From an uncultured Anaerolineae bacterium (GTDB lineage Bacteria; Chloroflexota; Anaerolineae; Aggregatilineales; UBA2796), in NCBI GenBank assembly GCA_938005675.1, contig CALKXH010000069.1:1-46456 (forward strand): a DNA stretch of 46,456 nucleotides, in the 5' to 3' direction. Below are positions 1 to 9,906 of the stretch, one piece after another (the stretch's first letter is position 1; every line of letters starts with the position of its first letter). The position numbers were made by a program, and so were the translations under genes. The notes below the pieces were generated by a model. It did not search any database and was not told the DNA's origin. It was given only the letters and a program-made list of their open reading frames with translations.

Positions 1-1
1 G

Positions 2-1867
2 CAGCTCTCCTTCCTGACTGAGGCGAACACCGCCCGCGTGCAGCGCCAAAAGGACGCGCCCATCACCGTGGTCATCGGCAACCCGCCCTACAACGCTTGG
101 CAGCGCAGCGAGAACGACAACAACAAGAATCGGCGCTACCCTAAGCTGGACGAGCGCATCCGCGAGACCTACGCGCGGGACTCGCGCGCCACGCTCAAAA
201 ACAGCCTCTACGACCCGTACATCCGCTTCTTCCGCTGGGCTGCTGACCGCCTGCAGGGGCGCGACGGGATCGTGGCGTTCGTCACCAACAACAGCTTCCT
301 CGATGGCTACGCCCTCGATGGCGTGCGCAAGCACCTCCTGCAGGACTTCACGCAAGTCTATCACGTGGATTTGGGCGGCAACTCGCGCAAGACGCAGCGC
401 GGGCAAAAAGTTAGCAACGTCTTCGATATTCGCGTCGGCGTCGGCATCACCTTCGCTGTGAGACATGCAGAGCGGGCGGAGCGGCGGCTCTACTATTGCG
501 CCGTGCCAGAGACGGGCAAGAAAGAGGATAAGTTGGCGTGGTTGGCGCGCCACACGCCCGCCCCGTTGCCCGTCACGGCTGAGTCGGAGACCGCTATCGC
601 CGTCAGCGACGATCCCATCTGGCGGCGCCTGACGCCCGACGCGCGGCACAACTGGCTGCCCGTGGCGGGGCAGGCGCTCTTCCAGAGCCTTTTGCCGCTG
701 GGCGATAAAGACGCCAAAAGCGGCAAGCACGGCGCCCCTCAGACGATCTTCGCCACTTACAGCGGCGGCGTCAAGACCAACCGCGATGAGGTCGTCTACG
801 ATTTCGGGCGCGAGGCGCTGCTGGGGCGCGTCGAGGGCTTCATCGGCGCCTATCTGGCTGAGCTGGATCGCTATCGGCGCGCCCGCAGGCGGCAAGAGGA
901 GATCGACGTCGACGCCTTCGTGGACTACGCGCGCCTGAAGTGGGATAGCACCCTCAAGCAGCACCTCGTGCGGGGGCATGAGACCGAGTTCGACCCCGCC
1001 AAAGCTCGCCGATCCCTCTACCGCCCCTTCTGCAAGCAGTGGCTGTACTTCGATCCCTTGCTCATCAACAGCGTCTATCAGCAGCCCTATTTCTTCCCGA
1101 CGCCCGCCTCAGAAGCGGAGAATCGCGCCATCTACGTGAGCGATATCGGCTATCGCGCGCCGCAGTTCAGCGTCCTGATGACCAATCACCTCGCCGATCT
1201 GCACCTGTGCGCCGCGATAGATGCGCATCAGTGCTTCCCGCTGTACGTCTACGCCGAAGACGGGGGCGAGCGGCGGGAGAACATCACCGATTGGGCGCTA
1301 GAGCAGTTCCGCGCCCACTACCGCGATGCGGGCATCGGCAAGGCGGATATCTTTTACTACATCTACGCCGTGCTGCATCAGCCCGCCTACCGCGAACGCT
1401 TCGCCGAGGCGCTCAAAAAGGAGTTGCCGCGCATCCCCTTCGCGGCGGATTTCTGGGCGTACGCCAAAGCGGGCAGAGCGCTGGGCGATCTGCACGTGAA
1501 CTACGAAAGCGCGCCCGAATATCCCCTGCGGGAGGTCTGGGCGCTCGGCAAGGCGCCCAGCTATCGGGTCGAGTCCGCCATGCGCCTTGAGAGCGCCGCG
1601 AACGGCGAATACGCGCTGGTCATCAACAAGGCGCTGCGCTTGGAGGGCATCCCGTCGGAGGCGCTCGGCTATAAGCTGGGCAATCGCTCGGCGCTGGAAT
1701 GGCTGATCGATCAGTATCGCGTCAAGGGCGCGCGCGATCCGAACGCTTACGGCGACGAGCGCTACGTGGTCAGCTTGGTCAAGCGGGTGGTCTGGGTCAG
1801 CCTGCAGACGCTGCAAATCGTGGCGGGGCTGCCCGATCCGCTCGCGGTTGTGCCAAATCGCGCCTAG
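2..1867 (+). CDS. Type ISP restriction-modification enzyme, C-terminal part (5' end outside window)
   Basis: The reading frame is open from base 2, so the gene starts upstream of the window; the GTG at 38 is only an internal codon. The visible part begins just before the N6-adenine methyltransferase motif IV (GNPPYNAWQ). It continues with a segment typical of type ISP (LlaBIII-like) enzymes (YDPYIRFFRWAADRL, then FVTNNSFLDG), and the last 350 or so residues would be the target-recognition domain. Full enzymes of this family carry nuclease, helicase, methyltransferase and recognition modules in one chain of about 1,600 residues, so roughly the last third is seen here. Known family role: cutting unmodified invading DNA while methylating host sites. 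No separate modification or specificity gene follows, as expected for a single-chain enzyme. The frame is intact to its stop; whether the upstream part is intact cannot be judged. Confidence 0.85.
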   Translation, partial: QLSFLTEANTARVQRQKDAPITVVIGNPPYNAWQRSENDNNKNRRYPKLDERIRETYARDSRATLKNSLYDPYIRFFRWAADRLQGRDGIVAFVTNNSFLDGYALDGVRKHLLQDFTQVYHVDLGGNSRKTQRGQKVSNVFDIRVGVGITFAVRHAERAERRLYYCAVPETGKKEDKLAWLARHTPAPLPVTAESETAIAVSDDPIWRRLTPDARHNWLPVAGQALFQSLLPLGDKDAKSGKHGAPQTIFATYSGGVKTNRDEVVYDFGREALLGRVEGFIGAYLAELDRYRRARRRQEEIDVDAFVDYARLKWDSTLKQHLVRGHETEFDPAKARRSLYRPFCKQWLYFDPLLINSVYQQPYFFPTPASEAENRAIYVSDIGYRAPQFSVLMTNHLADLHLCAAIDAHQCFPLYVYAEDGGERRENITDWALEQFRAHYRDAGIGKADIFYYIYAVLHQPAYRERFAEALKKELPRIPFAADFWAYAKAGRALGDLHVNYESAPEYPLREVWALGKAPSYRVESAMRLESAANGEYALVINKALRLEGIPSEALGYKLGNRSALEWLIDQYRVKGARDPNAYGDERYVVSLVKRVVWVSLQTLQIVAGLPDPLAVVPNRA

Positions 1868-1876
1868 CGCTAGAAT
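1848..1876 (+). promoter_or_regulatory. Candidate sigma70 promoter for the glycosidase-like gene
   Basis: TTGTGC at 1848-1853 and TAGAAT at 1871-1876 are 17 bases apart. The -10 is 5/6 to consensus and the -35 is poor (3/6). The site overlaps the stop of the restriction gene and lies 45 bases before the next ATG. Confidence 0.4.
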
Positions 1877-1921
1877 AACCGTCGCGAAAGTATCGATCAT
1901 GAGGCGCTCAAAGGATTCTTG

Positions 1922-4639
1922 ATGCAAGAATGGCATTTAAGCGCAGGCAGTCCGCTCTCAATGCGCTTCGCCGCCGATGCGCGCCTGAAGCGGACGGATT
2001 ATACCGACGATCAAAGCTGGGAGATCGCTTTCGGCGGGGCTGAAGAGCCGTCTTTGACCTTTCAGACGCGCTACGGCGGGCGAGTCAATTTGGCGCGCCT
2101 CGCCCCGATGTGGGCGGTGGCGGGGCGCCTGCTGTACACCGGCTCCGCCTTAGCAGAGCGCCCGACTCTGCGGGCGTTCGCGCCCAGCTACGCGCGGGTC
2201 AGCGCCAAACTGACCGAGTCGCTCAGCCTGATCAGCGAACTGTTCGTCTTCGAATCGCGGACGGCGGGCGGGCGCTTCACGCTGCACAACGCGGCGGAGT
2301 CGCCCGTCGAGGTGCGCCTGGAGCTGGTGGCGCAAGTCCTGCGCGATGAGAAGCCGCTCGATATGCACGTGCTGAGCCTTGAAGATGGCACGGAAGCGCT
2401 CCATCTGGGGCGGGCGGGCAACTTGAACCCGATCCTCGTGCTGGAGAACGCCAAAGCGCCGCCGCCGCGCTTCGCCGCCACGCCGCAAGCGCCCAAACTG
2501 ATCAGCGCCTTCGCCGTCCCCGCGCGCGGGAGCTTCGCCCTGCGTTGGGTTCACAGCGGGCAGGTCTTCATGAAGGATAGCCTGCAGACGGCGTTCTTCT
2601 GGCTGCGCCGCGCCGATTGGGCGGCGGAACTGCGCAAGATCGAACAGCTCAGCGCCCAAACGCTCAGCTTCCAGACGGGCGACCCCGATCTGGATGCGGC
2701 GCTCGCCTTCAGCCAGCAAGTGGCGCTGCGCAGCTTCGTCAACGCCACGGGCAGCCTGCCGTACGACTCGTTCGTCTCGGCGCGCATCCCGTCGCGGGGC
2801 TGGAGTCCGCGCGGGGATGGCAGCGATCACGGCTGGCAATGGAGCGGGCAGAGCGCGCTCTTGGCGGCGTTGGCGTTGCCGTCTGTGGCGGCGTGCGCGC
2901 CGTCGTTGGCGCTCAACGCGCTGCGCAACTTTCTCGCCGTCCGCCAGAGCGATGGCTTCATCGATCACAAGCCGGGCTTGGGCGGTCAGCGCACCAAACT
3001 GCTCAGCGCGCCGCTCTTGGCGAGCACGGCGTGGGCGCTCTACGAGCAGACCGAAGATCGGGCGTTCCTAGCAGAGGCGTTCCCGATCCTGCGCGCCTTC
3101 TTCCTGCGCTGGTTCGCGCCCGATTCCGATCACGACCGCGATGGCTTCCCAGAATGGGCGAGCTCGGCGCACAGCGGCTATGGCAGCAATCCGCTCTTCG
3201 GGCGGCTGCAGCGCTGGGCGCAAAACGCCGATATCAGCAAGGTCGAGTCGCCCGATCTAGCCGCCTACCTGCTCGCCGAAGGGCGCGCGCTGCTGCGCAT
3301 GGGCGAGCTGCTGGGCGATTCAAGCGCCGCTGAGACGATCGCGGGGCGCGTCAAAGGGCTGGAGGCGCACCTCGAGGCGCTCTGGCACGCCGATCTGGGC
3401 ACGTACCTCTGCCGCGACCGCGATACCGATCAGACTCCGCGCGGGGTGCATCTCTTCCGCGGCAAGGGCGATGAGGCGTTCGCCGCTAAGACGCGCCTCG
3501 AGCCGCCCAATCGCCTGATCTTGCGCGTGCTGGGCGGGCGCGACGTCGCGCCGCGCTTCTCCGCCGTGATCGAGGGCGTCACAGCGGAGGGTCAGCACGC
3601 CGCGGAGACGCTCTCCAGCAGCGCCTTCACGTGGTACTACGGCTTGGGCACGGCGGTCAGCGAGCGGGTCTACGCCCAAGTCAATTACATCAAGTTCGAA
3701 GGGCTGATTCGGCTGTTCAACATCGAGGTCGATACGGTCGATCTGTTCCGCCAAAACCTGACCGAGCTGATGGCGCTGTGGTCGGGCGCGCCCAGCGCCG
3801 AACGCGCCGCGCAAATCGTCGCCACGCTGACCGATCCCGAGCGCTATTGGCGTCCGTACGGCTTGCCCATCTGCCCCGTCAACGATCCTGCCTTCGCCGC
3901 CAACAACGATGGCGGCAGCGGCGGGGTCTGGCTGCTGTGGAACGTCCTGCTGCTGGAGGGGCTGCTGCGCTACAGCTATCAAAGCGAGGCGGCGGAGCTG
4001 TTCAGGCGGCTGCTCAGCGCACAAGTCAAGGCGCTGCGTCGCGATCGGGGCTTCCGCGAGGGCTACAACAGCGAGACGGGCGAGGGGCTCGGCGATATCG
4101 ACGAGCTGTGGGGCATCGTGCCGATCAGCGCCTTCATGAAGCTGATCGGGCTGCGGATCGTCAACGCGCGGCGCCTCTGGGCGGGCGGGGCGTTCGCCTT
4201 CGCGCAGCCGATCACGATCAAACAGGGCGGCTTGACGGTCACGCGCAGCGCCTCAGGCACGCGCGTGCAGTTTCCGAGCGGCAAGGTCGTGGAGACCGAC
4301 GCGGCGTGGCAGCTGATCGAAGACGAGTCGCCCGCGCCCGAGTCCGAGCCGCTCGCGCCTGAGCCGCAGCTGGGCGAGCAGCCGCCGTCCGCGCCGATCA
4401 GCATTCTTGAGCCGAGCGACGAGAGCTTCGAGAGCGATTTGACGCCCGCCGATGGCGAGGCGATCCCGGTGCAGTCGCAGCGGGATGTCACGCAGGAGAT
4501 TCCAGTCGATCAGATCGACTTCGGCGCCGAGTCGGAGCACCTCAAGCCGCCGTCGCTTGGTTCGTCGAGCGGCACGATCAAGATCAAGGTGCGCGACGGG
4601 CGTCCCAAGACCGAATCCGACGATCCGACGGCGGAATGA
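1922..4639 (+). CDS. Six-hairpin glycosidase-like protein (GH63/amylo-glucosidase style)
   Basis: A 905-residue protein. The ATG at 1922 is preferred over the TTG at 1919 because AAGGA at 1911-1915 sits six bases upstream. The first 230 or so residues look like a beta-sandwich. Residues from about 260 to 780 look like an alpha/alpha barrel with aromatic and acidic motifs (SPRGDGSDHGWQWSGQSALL, HDRDGFPEWASSAHSGYGSN, ANNDGGSGGVWLLWN), as in the six-hairpin superfamily that includes GH63 and glycogen debranching glucosidases. The last 100 residues are acidic, proline-rich and probably disordered. No signal peptide is seen, so a cytoplasmic role in glucan or oligosaccharide handling is likely. 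The acidic residues in these motifs are candidate catalytic residues, but the substrate cannot be read from sequence. No other carbohydrate gene is adjacent. Confidence 0.6.
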   Translation: MQEWHLSAGSPLSMRFAADARLKRTDYTDDQSWEIAFGGAEEPSLTFQTRYGGRVNLARLAPMWAVAGRLLYTGSALAERPTLRAFAPSYARVSAKLTESLSLISELFVFESRTAGGRFTLHNAAESPVEVRLELVAQVLRDEKPLDMHVLSLEDGTEALHLGRAGNLNPILVLENAKAPPPRFAATPQAPKLISAFAVPARGSFALRWVHSGQVFMKDSLQTAFFWLRRADWAAELRKIEQLSAQTLSFQTGDPDLDAALAFSQQVALRSFVNATGSLPYDSFVSARIPSRGWSPRGDGSDHGWQWSGQSALLAALALPSVAACAPSLALNALRNFLAVRQSDGFIDHKPGLGGQRTKLLSAPLLASTAWALYEQTEDRAFLAEAFPILRAFFLRWFAPDSDHDRDGFPEWASSAHSGYGSNPLFGRLQRWAQNADISKVESPDLAAYLLAEGRALLRMGELLGDSSAAETIAGRVKGLEAHLEALWHADLGTYLCRDRDTDQTPRGVHLFRGKGDEAFAAKTRLEPPNRLILRVLGGRDVAPRFSAVIEGVTAEGQHAAETLSSSAFTWYYGLGTAVSERVYAQVNYIKFEGLIRLFNIEVDTVDLFRQNLTELMALWSGAPSAERAAQIVATLTDPERYWRPYGLPICPVNDPAFAANNDGGSGGVWLLWNVLLLEGLLRYSYQSEAAELFRRLLSAQVKALRRDRGFREGYNSETGEGLGDIDELWGIVPISAFMKLIGLRIVNARRLWAGGAFAFAQPITIKQGGLTVTRSASGTRVQFPSGKVVETDAAWQLIEDESPAPESEPLAPEPQLGEQPPSAPISILEPSDESFESDLTPADGEAIPVQSQRDVTQEIPVDQIDFGAESEHLKPPSLGSSSGTIKIKVRDGRPKTESDDPTAE

Positions 4640-4649
4640 GGCGCGTCTA

Positions 4650-5837
4650 TCAGCGCGAGTAGCCCTCGCGCGTCTGGACGTTGTAGCCGGTCAGCTCAAC
4701 GTAGCCCACGCCGCTGATCGGCGCGCCGTTCTGCGTCCCTGTCAGGCGCACGGCGCCTTCGTAGTAGGCGGTGGTGGTGTTCAGCTCCTGATCGCGCATG
4801 AAGGGCTGCACGTCCAGCTCGATCAAGCCGTCGGGCGCCCTGACGCTCAGCCGCCAGCCGTGCGGATAGATCGCGCCGGTGTGCGGGCTCGTCCACGTGC
4901 CGAGCGGGGTGATGGTGTAATCGCCCGCCGCTATCGAGAGCGGATAAGTGCTCCCATCGGCATCGATGAAAGTGCCGTGCGAGGTCGGCTCGATGCCGCC
5001 GCCGCGCAACCTGATCTGATAGAGCATGATCTCGCGCCCGTCATCCAGCTGCAGCGAGAACCAATCCCAGCCGAGCGCGTCCTCGCCCAGCACGCTGGTG
5101 CTGTACTCGTGATCGAACCACGCCGTGCCGCTGACGGCGAACTGCTCGCCGCGCACCGCGATCGTGCCTTCCAGCAGCGAGCGCGTGAAGCTGTAGTAGT
5201 AGCTGGCGTTGCCCTCGCCCTTGTTCTTGACGCTGAAGCCGCGATCGCCGTGGAAGACGATGGGCTTGCTCATGCGCAGCCGCACATCCATGCTCAGCTC
5301 GCCCTCGGCGGCGCGCAGACGGTAGCCTTGCCCATCTTCATCGAAAGTGATCGACCAATCCTCGATCCAAATCTTGGCGTACGGCTCGCTTTGGGCGCCG
5401 GCCAAGTCGGCGGCGCCGCGCGCGAAGCGCTCCTTGAAGTAGAAGCGGTCGGCAGCGATATCGGCGATGGCGAAATCGGCGAAGTAGATTTGGTTGGTCG
5501 CCCACTCGGAGGCGCGCTCAGGCATGGTCGGCGTGAGGGCGCGCCGAAAGATGGTGAACTTCAAGCCGAAGCGCCGCCCGTCCGCCGTCTGGACGTTCGC
5601 GGTGTTGTACCACCATTCGGTCTGGTACTCCGGATGCGCGCCGTGATCGCGCGGGAAGCTGAACTCCTTCACGCCCGTCACGCGGGCGAAGCCTTCGATA
5701 TCGCCGCCGCTGAGCGCCGCGACCACATCCGCGCTGAATTGCGGCTGCGCCTGCCCGCGCAGGGCGGAGCCGCCGATCAGGGCGAGGCTCAGGGCGGCTG
5801 CTACGATCACAAGCGTCAAAATGCCTCTACGAGTCAT
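4650..5837 (-). CDS. AttH/CrtC-like lipocalin-fold exported protein
   Basis: A 395-residue protein starting at the ATG at 5837 (MTRRGILTLV), 11 bases after the permease stop; a longer frame upstream lies inside the permease gene and is a shadow. Residues 1-32 form a signal peptide or anchor (ILTLVIVAAALSLALIGGSA). The region around HPEYQTEWWYNTANVQ is the hallmark of the carotenoid 1,2-hydratase/AttH family, which has two lipocalin-like domains; later motifs include TAWFDHEYS and GWDWFSLQLDDGREIMLYQ. Members occur either as CrtC carotenoid hydratases or as the H component next to FtsX-type ABC transporters (AttEFGH). The gene order here supports the second reading: an extracytoplasmic lipid-binding partner of the transporter. 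A hydratase role cannot be excluded, but no carotenoid gene is near. It is the last gene of the operon. Confidence 0.8.
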   Translation of the reverse strand: MTRRGILTLVIVAAALSLALIGGSALRGQAQPQFSADVVAALSGGDIEGFARVTGVKEFSFPRDHGAHPEYQTEWWYNTANVQTADGRRFGLKFTIFRRALTPTMPERASEWATNQIYFADFAIADIAADRFYFKERFARGAADLAGAQSEPYAKIWIEDWSITFDEDGQGYRLRAAEGELSMDVRLRMSKPIVFHGDRGFSVKNKGEGNASYYYSFTRSLLEGTIAVRGEQFAVSGTAWFDHEYSTSVLGEDALGWDWFSLQLDDGREIMLYQIRLRGGGIEPTSHGTFIDADGSTYPLSIAAGDYTITPLGTWTSPHTGAIYPHGWRLSVRAPDGLIELDVQPFMRDQELNTTTAYYEGAVRLTGTQNGAPISGVGYVELTGYNVQTREGYSR

Positions 5838-5848
5838 GTTTCCCTCTC

Positions 5849-8428
5849 TCACTCTAGCCGCAGGGCGCGGGCGGGCTGAATGCGCCCGATGCGCCAAGCG
5901 GGATATATGCCCGCCAACAAAGATGCCACCAGCGCCACCAGCGCCGCTTGTAGATAGAACTCCGGGCGCAAGCCCAGCGTCAACGTCCAGCCGAAGCTGC
6001 GCAGGTTGATGATGTAGACCAGCACCCACGCCAAAACCGTCCCGACCGGCACTGCGATCACGGCGGCGATGGCGCCCATCAGGCTGGTCTCCAGCAGGGT
6101 CAGGCGGAAGAGCTGGCGGCGGGTCATGCCGTTGGCGCGCATCGCCCCGAACTCGCGCGTGCGCTCCAATTGCAAGCTTGCCAGCGCCGAGAGGATGCCG
6201 ATGAACGCCACGACGGTCGCCAGCAGGTTCAGCGCCGTGGTGATGGCGAAGGTCTGATCGAAGACCACCAGCACGCTCTCGCGCAGGTCGCGGTTGGACT
6301 GCACCAGCAGCTCGTACTTGCCGTCGAAGGCAGCGCGGATGGCATTGACTACCTCCGAGACTTCGCGTCCGGGCTCGACCCACGCCGCGATGGTCGAGAT
6401 GTATGGATCGTCGTAGTGCTGCAAGTAGACGTGCCGCCGCAGCATGACCGTGCCTTGATCGCCGCTGTAATCGACCATGAAGGCGGCGATGGGGAAGGTT
6501 TGCTCGCCCCGATCGGTCAAGAGCGTGATGCGCTGCCCCGCCCCAATCGGGATGCCGCGCTGACGGGCGAAAGTCTCGCTGACCATGACCGCGCCCTCGC
6601 CCAGCGCCGCCCAGACCGCCTCGTAAGCGCCGATCTGCCAGACGAAACGGCGCGTCCCCATCGAGGTATCGCGGTCGATGGCGGTCAGCAGCACGGGCTG
6701 CGGGTCGCCGGGACGGATCACATCCACGCTGCGCGAGACGCCCACCATCGCGACGCCCTCGATGCCCTCGACGACCTCCGCCACGCTCGGCTCGACGGGC
6801 ACATCTTGCCGCACGGCTGAGATCGAGGGCGGGCTGATCAGGATATCCGCCCGAATGGTATCCGCCAGCCAGCCTTGCACGTCGTTGCGGAAGCTGCCGA
6901 CCATCGCGCTGATGCCCACGATGACCGAGACCGCCACCATCAAGGCGGCGATGGCGACGCTAGTGCGGCTGAGGCTGCGGATGATGCTGCGCGGCGCCAT
7001 CAAGCCCAGCACGCCGATCAACGCGCCGCTGAGCGGGCGCAAGGCGCTCATCAAGGCGAGCGTGACCAGCGGCGTGAAGAGCGAGAAGCCCACCACGATG
7101 CCGAAGATCGCCACGAAGTTCACCTCAAGGCTGGGCAGGCTGAGCGCCGCCAACGCGATCAGCACCACCGCGCTCCCGCCGAGCGTGGCGAGCGGCACGG
7201 CGCGCCGCACCTTGCGCTCGATGTCGCTGCGCTTGAGCGTCCCGCTGGGCGGGGTGTTGGTCGCCTCGTAGGCGGGCAGCAACGCCGCGAAGATCGCCGC
7301 CGCCACGCCGATCAGCGCGCCCTTCAGCAGCGAGAGCGTCGGGATATCCACGTTGCGAACCGTGACCGTGAAATACAAGCTGCTGACCGTCTGCGTGACG
7401 ATGATCACGGCGAGTCTGCCCATCAGCACGCCGACGATCAGCCCGAAGACCACGCCGACCAGCGCCAAGAGCGCCGCCTCCCAGATGACCATGCCGAAAA
7501 TTTGCCGCCGCGTGACGCCCAGCGCGCGCAGCGTCCCGATGATCGGGCGGCGCTGCACCACCGAGAAGGTGACCGTGTTGTAGATCAAAAACATGCCCAC
7601 CACGAGCGCCAAGAGCGAGAGCGCCGTCAAGCTCAGGTTGAAAGCGGCGGTGATCTGTCCGACGGCGCTCGCGCGCGCTCCGGCGGCTTGTACGGTCACG
7701 CCTTGCGGCAAGATGGCTTGAATGCGCGCCAAGAGCGCCTCGCCCGCCGCCGTCTCAGGGATGATCAGATCGATGTTGGTCAGGCGACCGAACATGTTCA
7801 GCACCTCTTGCGCCGTGCTGATATCGGCGATGAGCATATCTTGCAAGCCCTGTGCCGTGACCTCATCCGAGGGGCGCAGCAAGCCGGCAATGGTGAGCGT
7901 GTGGCGCGTTGGACCGTAGCGCAAGGTGAGCTGATCGCCCTCTTGCAAGCCGTATTGGGCGGCGAGCTGCTCCGCCATCAGCACCATGTTCGGCTGCGTC
8001 AAAAAAGCGGTGACGCCATTGATATCAGCGTTGGCGTTCGCCGCGCCGAGGTTCAAGTAGCCGCGAAAGGGCGCCTCGGCGAAGGGATCGATGCCGAAGA
8101 TGCGCAGCGGCTGTCCGTCCAGCTCCAGCGCTTGCGCGTAAGCGGTCACGACGGGCGCCGCCTCGCGCACGCCCAGCTCAAGGCGCAGTTGGCGGTAGAG
8201 TTCGTAGGGCACGCCGCTCGGTCCGCCCACGATCTGATGCGTGGCGCGCCCGACCAGACTCTCCGTGAAGATGCCGAAGGCGCGCAAGGCGCTGGCGTTG
8301 GCGATATCGATGGCGACGATCATCGCCACGCCCAGCGTCACGCCTAAGATGAACATCGCCGCTTGGAAAGGGCGGCGCAGTATCGCGCGCAGCATCACGC
8401 GCCGCAACGAATTGGGTAGAGCCAGCAT
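5849..8428 (-). CDS. FtsX/MacB-type ABC transporter permease
   Basis: An 859-residue permease with two FtsX cores. A transmembrane segment near residues 22-44 is followed by a large extracytoplasmic domain (about 45-260), then three helices (about 260-380), then a second unit with a TM near 475-510, another external domain and three C-terminal helices ending in YPAWRIGRIQPARALRLE, the usual end of this family. Such permeases do not carry substrate through a pore; they couple cytoplasmic ATP hydrolysis to the movement of lipids, lipoproteins or peptides outside the membrane. The start at 8428 has GAGG eight bases upstream. It follows the small exported gene by 13 bases and precedes the AttH-like gene by 11, so all four genes are probably one transcript. 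The tandem FtsX arrangement resembles AttF/AttG fused in one chain. Confidence 0.85.
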   Translation of the reverse strand: MLALPNSLRRVMLRAILRRPFQAAMFILGVTLGVAMIVAIDIANASALRAFGIFTESLVGRATHQIVGGPSGVPYELYRQLRLELGVREAAPVVTAYAQALELDGQPLRIFGIDPFAEAPFRGYLNLGAANANADINGVTAFLTQPNMVLMAEQLAAQYGLQEGDQLTLRYGPTRHTLTIAGLLRPSDEVTAQGLQDMLIADISTAQEVLNMFGRLTNIDLIIPETAAGEALLARIQAILPQGVTVQAAGARASAVGQITAAFNLSLTALSLLALVVGMFLIYNTVTFSVVQRRPIIGTLRALGVTRRQIFGMVIWEAALLALVGVVFGLIVGVLMGRLAVIIVTQTVSSLYFTVTVRNVDIPTLSLLKGALIGVAAAIFAALLPAYEATNTPPSGTLKRSDIERKVRRAVPLATLGGSAVVLIALAALSLPSLEVNFVAIFGIVVGFSLFTPLVTLALMSALRPLSGALIGVLGLMAPRSIIRSLSRTSVAIAALMVAVSVIVGISAMVGSFRNDVQGWLADTIRADILISPPSISAVRQDVPVEPSVAEVVEGIEGVAMVGVSRSVDVIRPGDPQPVLLTAIDRDTSMGTRRFVWQIGAYEAVWAALGEGAVMVSETFARQRGIPIGAGQRITLLTDRGEQTFPIAAFMVDYSGDQGTVMLRRHVYLQHYDDPYISTIAAWVEPGREVSEVVNAIRAAFDGKYELLVQSNRDLRESVLVVFDQTFAITTALNLLATVVAFIGILSALASLQLERTREFGAMRANGMTRRQLFRLTLLETSLMGAIAAVIAVPVGTVLAWVLVYIINLRSFGWTLTLGLRPEFYLQAALVALVASLLAGIYPAWRIGRIQPARALRLE

Positions 8429-8441
8429 TCAGTTCACCTCG

Positions 8442-9098
8442 TCAGCTCTCATTGGGATGCAGAATCACGGGCGCGCAGGGCAAGCGATAGAAATTCGCCC
8501 GACTCTTGGCGCGCGCTGTGCGCTCGGCGTTCACGATCTCATCGCGCAGGCTCAGCAGCCGATAGGTGGCGCGCCCATCGGTGCGAATGCGCCACAGGAC
8601 GCGCTGTTGCTGGGCGTCGTAGGCGGCGAGGTAGCTCTCGCCGAGCGGAGTCTGCCATGCGTAGTGCAACAGACGGCTATCCGCCGTCCACGCCGCCCAG
8701 ACGGCGGGCGTCATGTTCAGCGGATTGTGAACGCGGATGTAACTCGCCAAGACGGTCTCCTGCTCTGCAGTGTAGGGGCGCACGATCAAGCGAAAGGTGT
8801 GATCGCCGTAGTAAGCCGCCACGCTCTCAAGGCGCGCCGCCGTGAGGTAGCGCCTATCGGGCGAGATGGTCTGGTAGCGCCGCTCGAGGGCGGGTATCGG
8901 CTTGCTCTCAAGGCGCGCGCCGCTGCGCAGATCGTGATGGGTCACCCAGTAGTAGACTCCGTGCCGCCCCGTCGTGAAGCGCTGAAAATAGACCAGACAG
9001 CCCGCGCTCTGCACAGACGCCGCGCCGACCGTGCGCGCCGCGCCCAGCAGCACGGCTAGGCAGAGAGCGATCAAGGCGATCAGGGCGGGCAAACGCAC
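8442..9098 (-). CDS. Small exported or anchored protein of the ABC operon, unknown function
   Basis: Not recognised as a named family. The GTG at 9098 is chosen because it lies seven bases after the ATPase stop (9106-9108) and gives a clean signal sequence (VRLPALIALIALCLAVLLGAA); a longer frame to 9158 would begin inside the ATPase gene. The result is 218 residues. The mature part has repeated short strands and aromatic pairs (GVYYWVTHHDL, WAAWTADSRLLHYAWQT, YLAAYDAQQQRVLWRI), similar to beta-propeller or TolB-like fragments. Two cysteines (CLVYF near the N-terminus, LPCAPV near the C-terminus) could form a disulfide. Its place between the ATPase and permease genes suggests an accessory extracytoplasmic subunit of the transporter; that is inference from position only. 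Confidence 0.6.
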   Translation of the reverse strand: MRLPALIALIALCLAVLLGAARTVGAASVQSAGCLVYFQRFTTGRHGVYYWVTHHDLRSGARLESKPIPALERRYQTISPDRRYLTAARLESVAAYYGDHTFRLIVRPYTAEQETVLASYIRVHNPLNMTPAVWAAWTADSRLLHYAWQTPLGESYLAAYDAQQQRVLWRIRTDGRATYRLLSLRDEIVNAERTARAKSRANFYRLPCAPVILHPNES

Positions 9099-9105
9099 AG
9101 CGAAC

Positions 9106-9843
9106 CTACGCCTTCGGCTCAGCGACCAGCTTGCCCTCGTGGATGTGGTAGACCACATCGGCGAACGGCACGACTTCGGGGTTGTGCGTCGCCATGATGA
9201 GCGTCTTGCCGGCGTCGCGGGTCAGCTCCAAGAGCAAACTCAGGACGCTGGCGCCCGTCTCCTCATCGAGGTTGCCGGTCGGCTCGTCGGCGAGGATCAG
9301 GAACGGCTCGTGGATCAGAGCGCGCGCAATGGCGACGCGCTGTTGCTCACCGCCGCTGAGCCGATCTGGGTAGGCATCGGCGCGGTGCGCCAAGCCGACC
9401 CGCTCCAAGAGGGCGCGGGCGCGTTGCTCGCTATGGCGACGCGGCTTGCCTTGCAGCTCAAAGGGCAGGCTGACGTTCTCTAGGGCGGTCAGGGTCGGGA
9501 TCAGGTTGAAGAATTGGAAGACGAAGCCGATGTGATCGCGCCTGAAGAGCGTCAAGGCGCGCTCGTTCAGGGCGGTGATGTTGGTCTCGTTGATCCAGAT
9601 TTCGCCGCTGCTGGGCACGTCTATGCCGCCGATCAGGTTCAGCAAGGTGCTCTTGCCGCTGCCGCTCTTGCCCAGCAGCACGATGAAATCGCCGCTGTAG
9701 AGGTCGGCATCGAGGGCGTGCAGAATGGTGCGCTGCAGCCCGGCTTCCTCGTAGGCTTTGCTCAGGTTGCGCAGGCGCACAATCGGCGTGCTGGAGCGCG
9801 GCAGGGCGTCGCTGCGTTGGGTGACGGTCGAGGTCAGCGCCAT
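9106..9843 (-). CDS. ABC transporter ATP-binding protein (LolD/MacB type)
   Basis: A 245-residue ATPase with every expected motif: Walker [10 protein letters not shown] at residues 58-66, signature [15 protein letters not shown] near 150, Walker [16 protein letters not shown] near 171, and the H-loop in MATHNPEVV. The [11 protein letters not shown] pattern is typical of the LolD/FtsE/MacB subfamily that pairs with FtsX permeases. The ATG at 9843 is preceded by AAAGG seven bases upstream. It is the first gene of the four-gene minus-strand operon and should supply the energy for the permease at 5849-8428. The first 20 residues before the ABC fold are Ser/Thr-rich and probably unstructured. Confidence 0.92.
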   Translation of the reverse strand: MALTSTVTQRSDALPRSSTPIVRLRNLSKAYEEAGLQRTILHALDADLYSGDFIVLLGKSGSGKSTLLNLIGGIDVPSSGEIWINETNITALNERALTLFRRDHIGFVFQFFNLIPTLTALENVSLPFELQGKPRRHSEQRARALLERVGLAHRADAYPDRLSGGEQQRVAIARALIHEPFLILADEPTGNLDEETGASVLSLLLELTRDAGKTLIMATHNPEVVPFADVVYHIHEGKLVAEPKA

Positions 9844-9906
9844 AGATCAGCCTTTCTCGCAGATGTCTCTCAGGGATGGACAAACTTTGGACGTTCAACT
9901 AGATAG

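Noticed and set aside
4452..5879. A 475-residue plus-strand frame
   Set aside because: Out of frame with the glycosidase tail and antisense to the AttH-like gene; no domain or ribosome site.
5849..6383. Upstream extension of the AttH-like reading frame
   Set aside because: The extension overlaps the permease C-terminus; the ATG at 5837 follows the permease stop and begins a signal peptide.
6875..8347. A 490-residue plus-strand frame rich in Asp, Arg, His and Gln
   Set aside because: Shadow of the FtsX permease gene; its low-complexity composition is the signature of an antisense frame.
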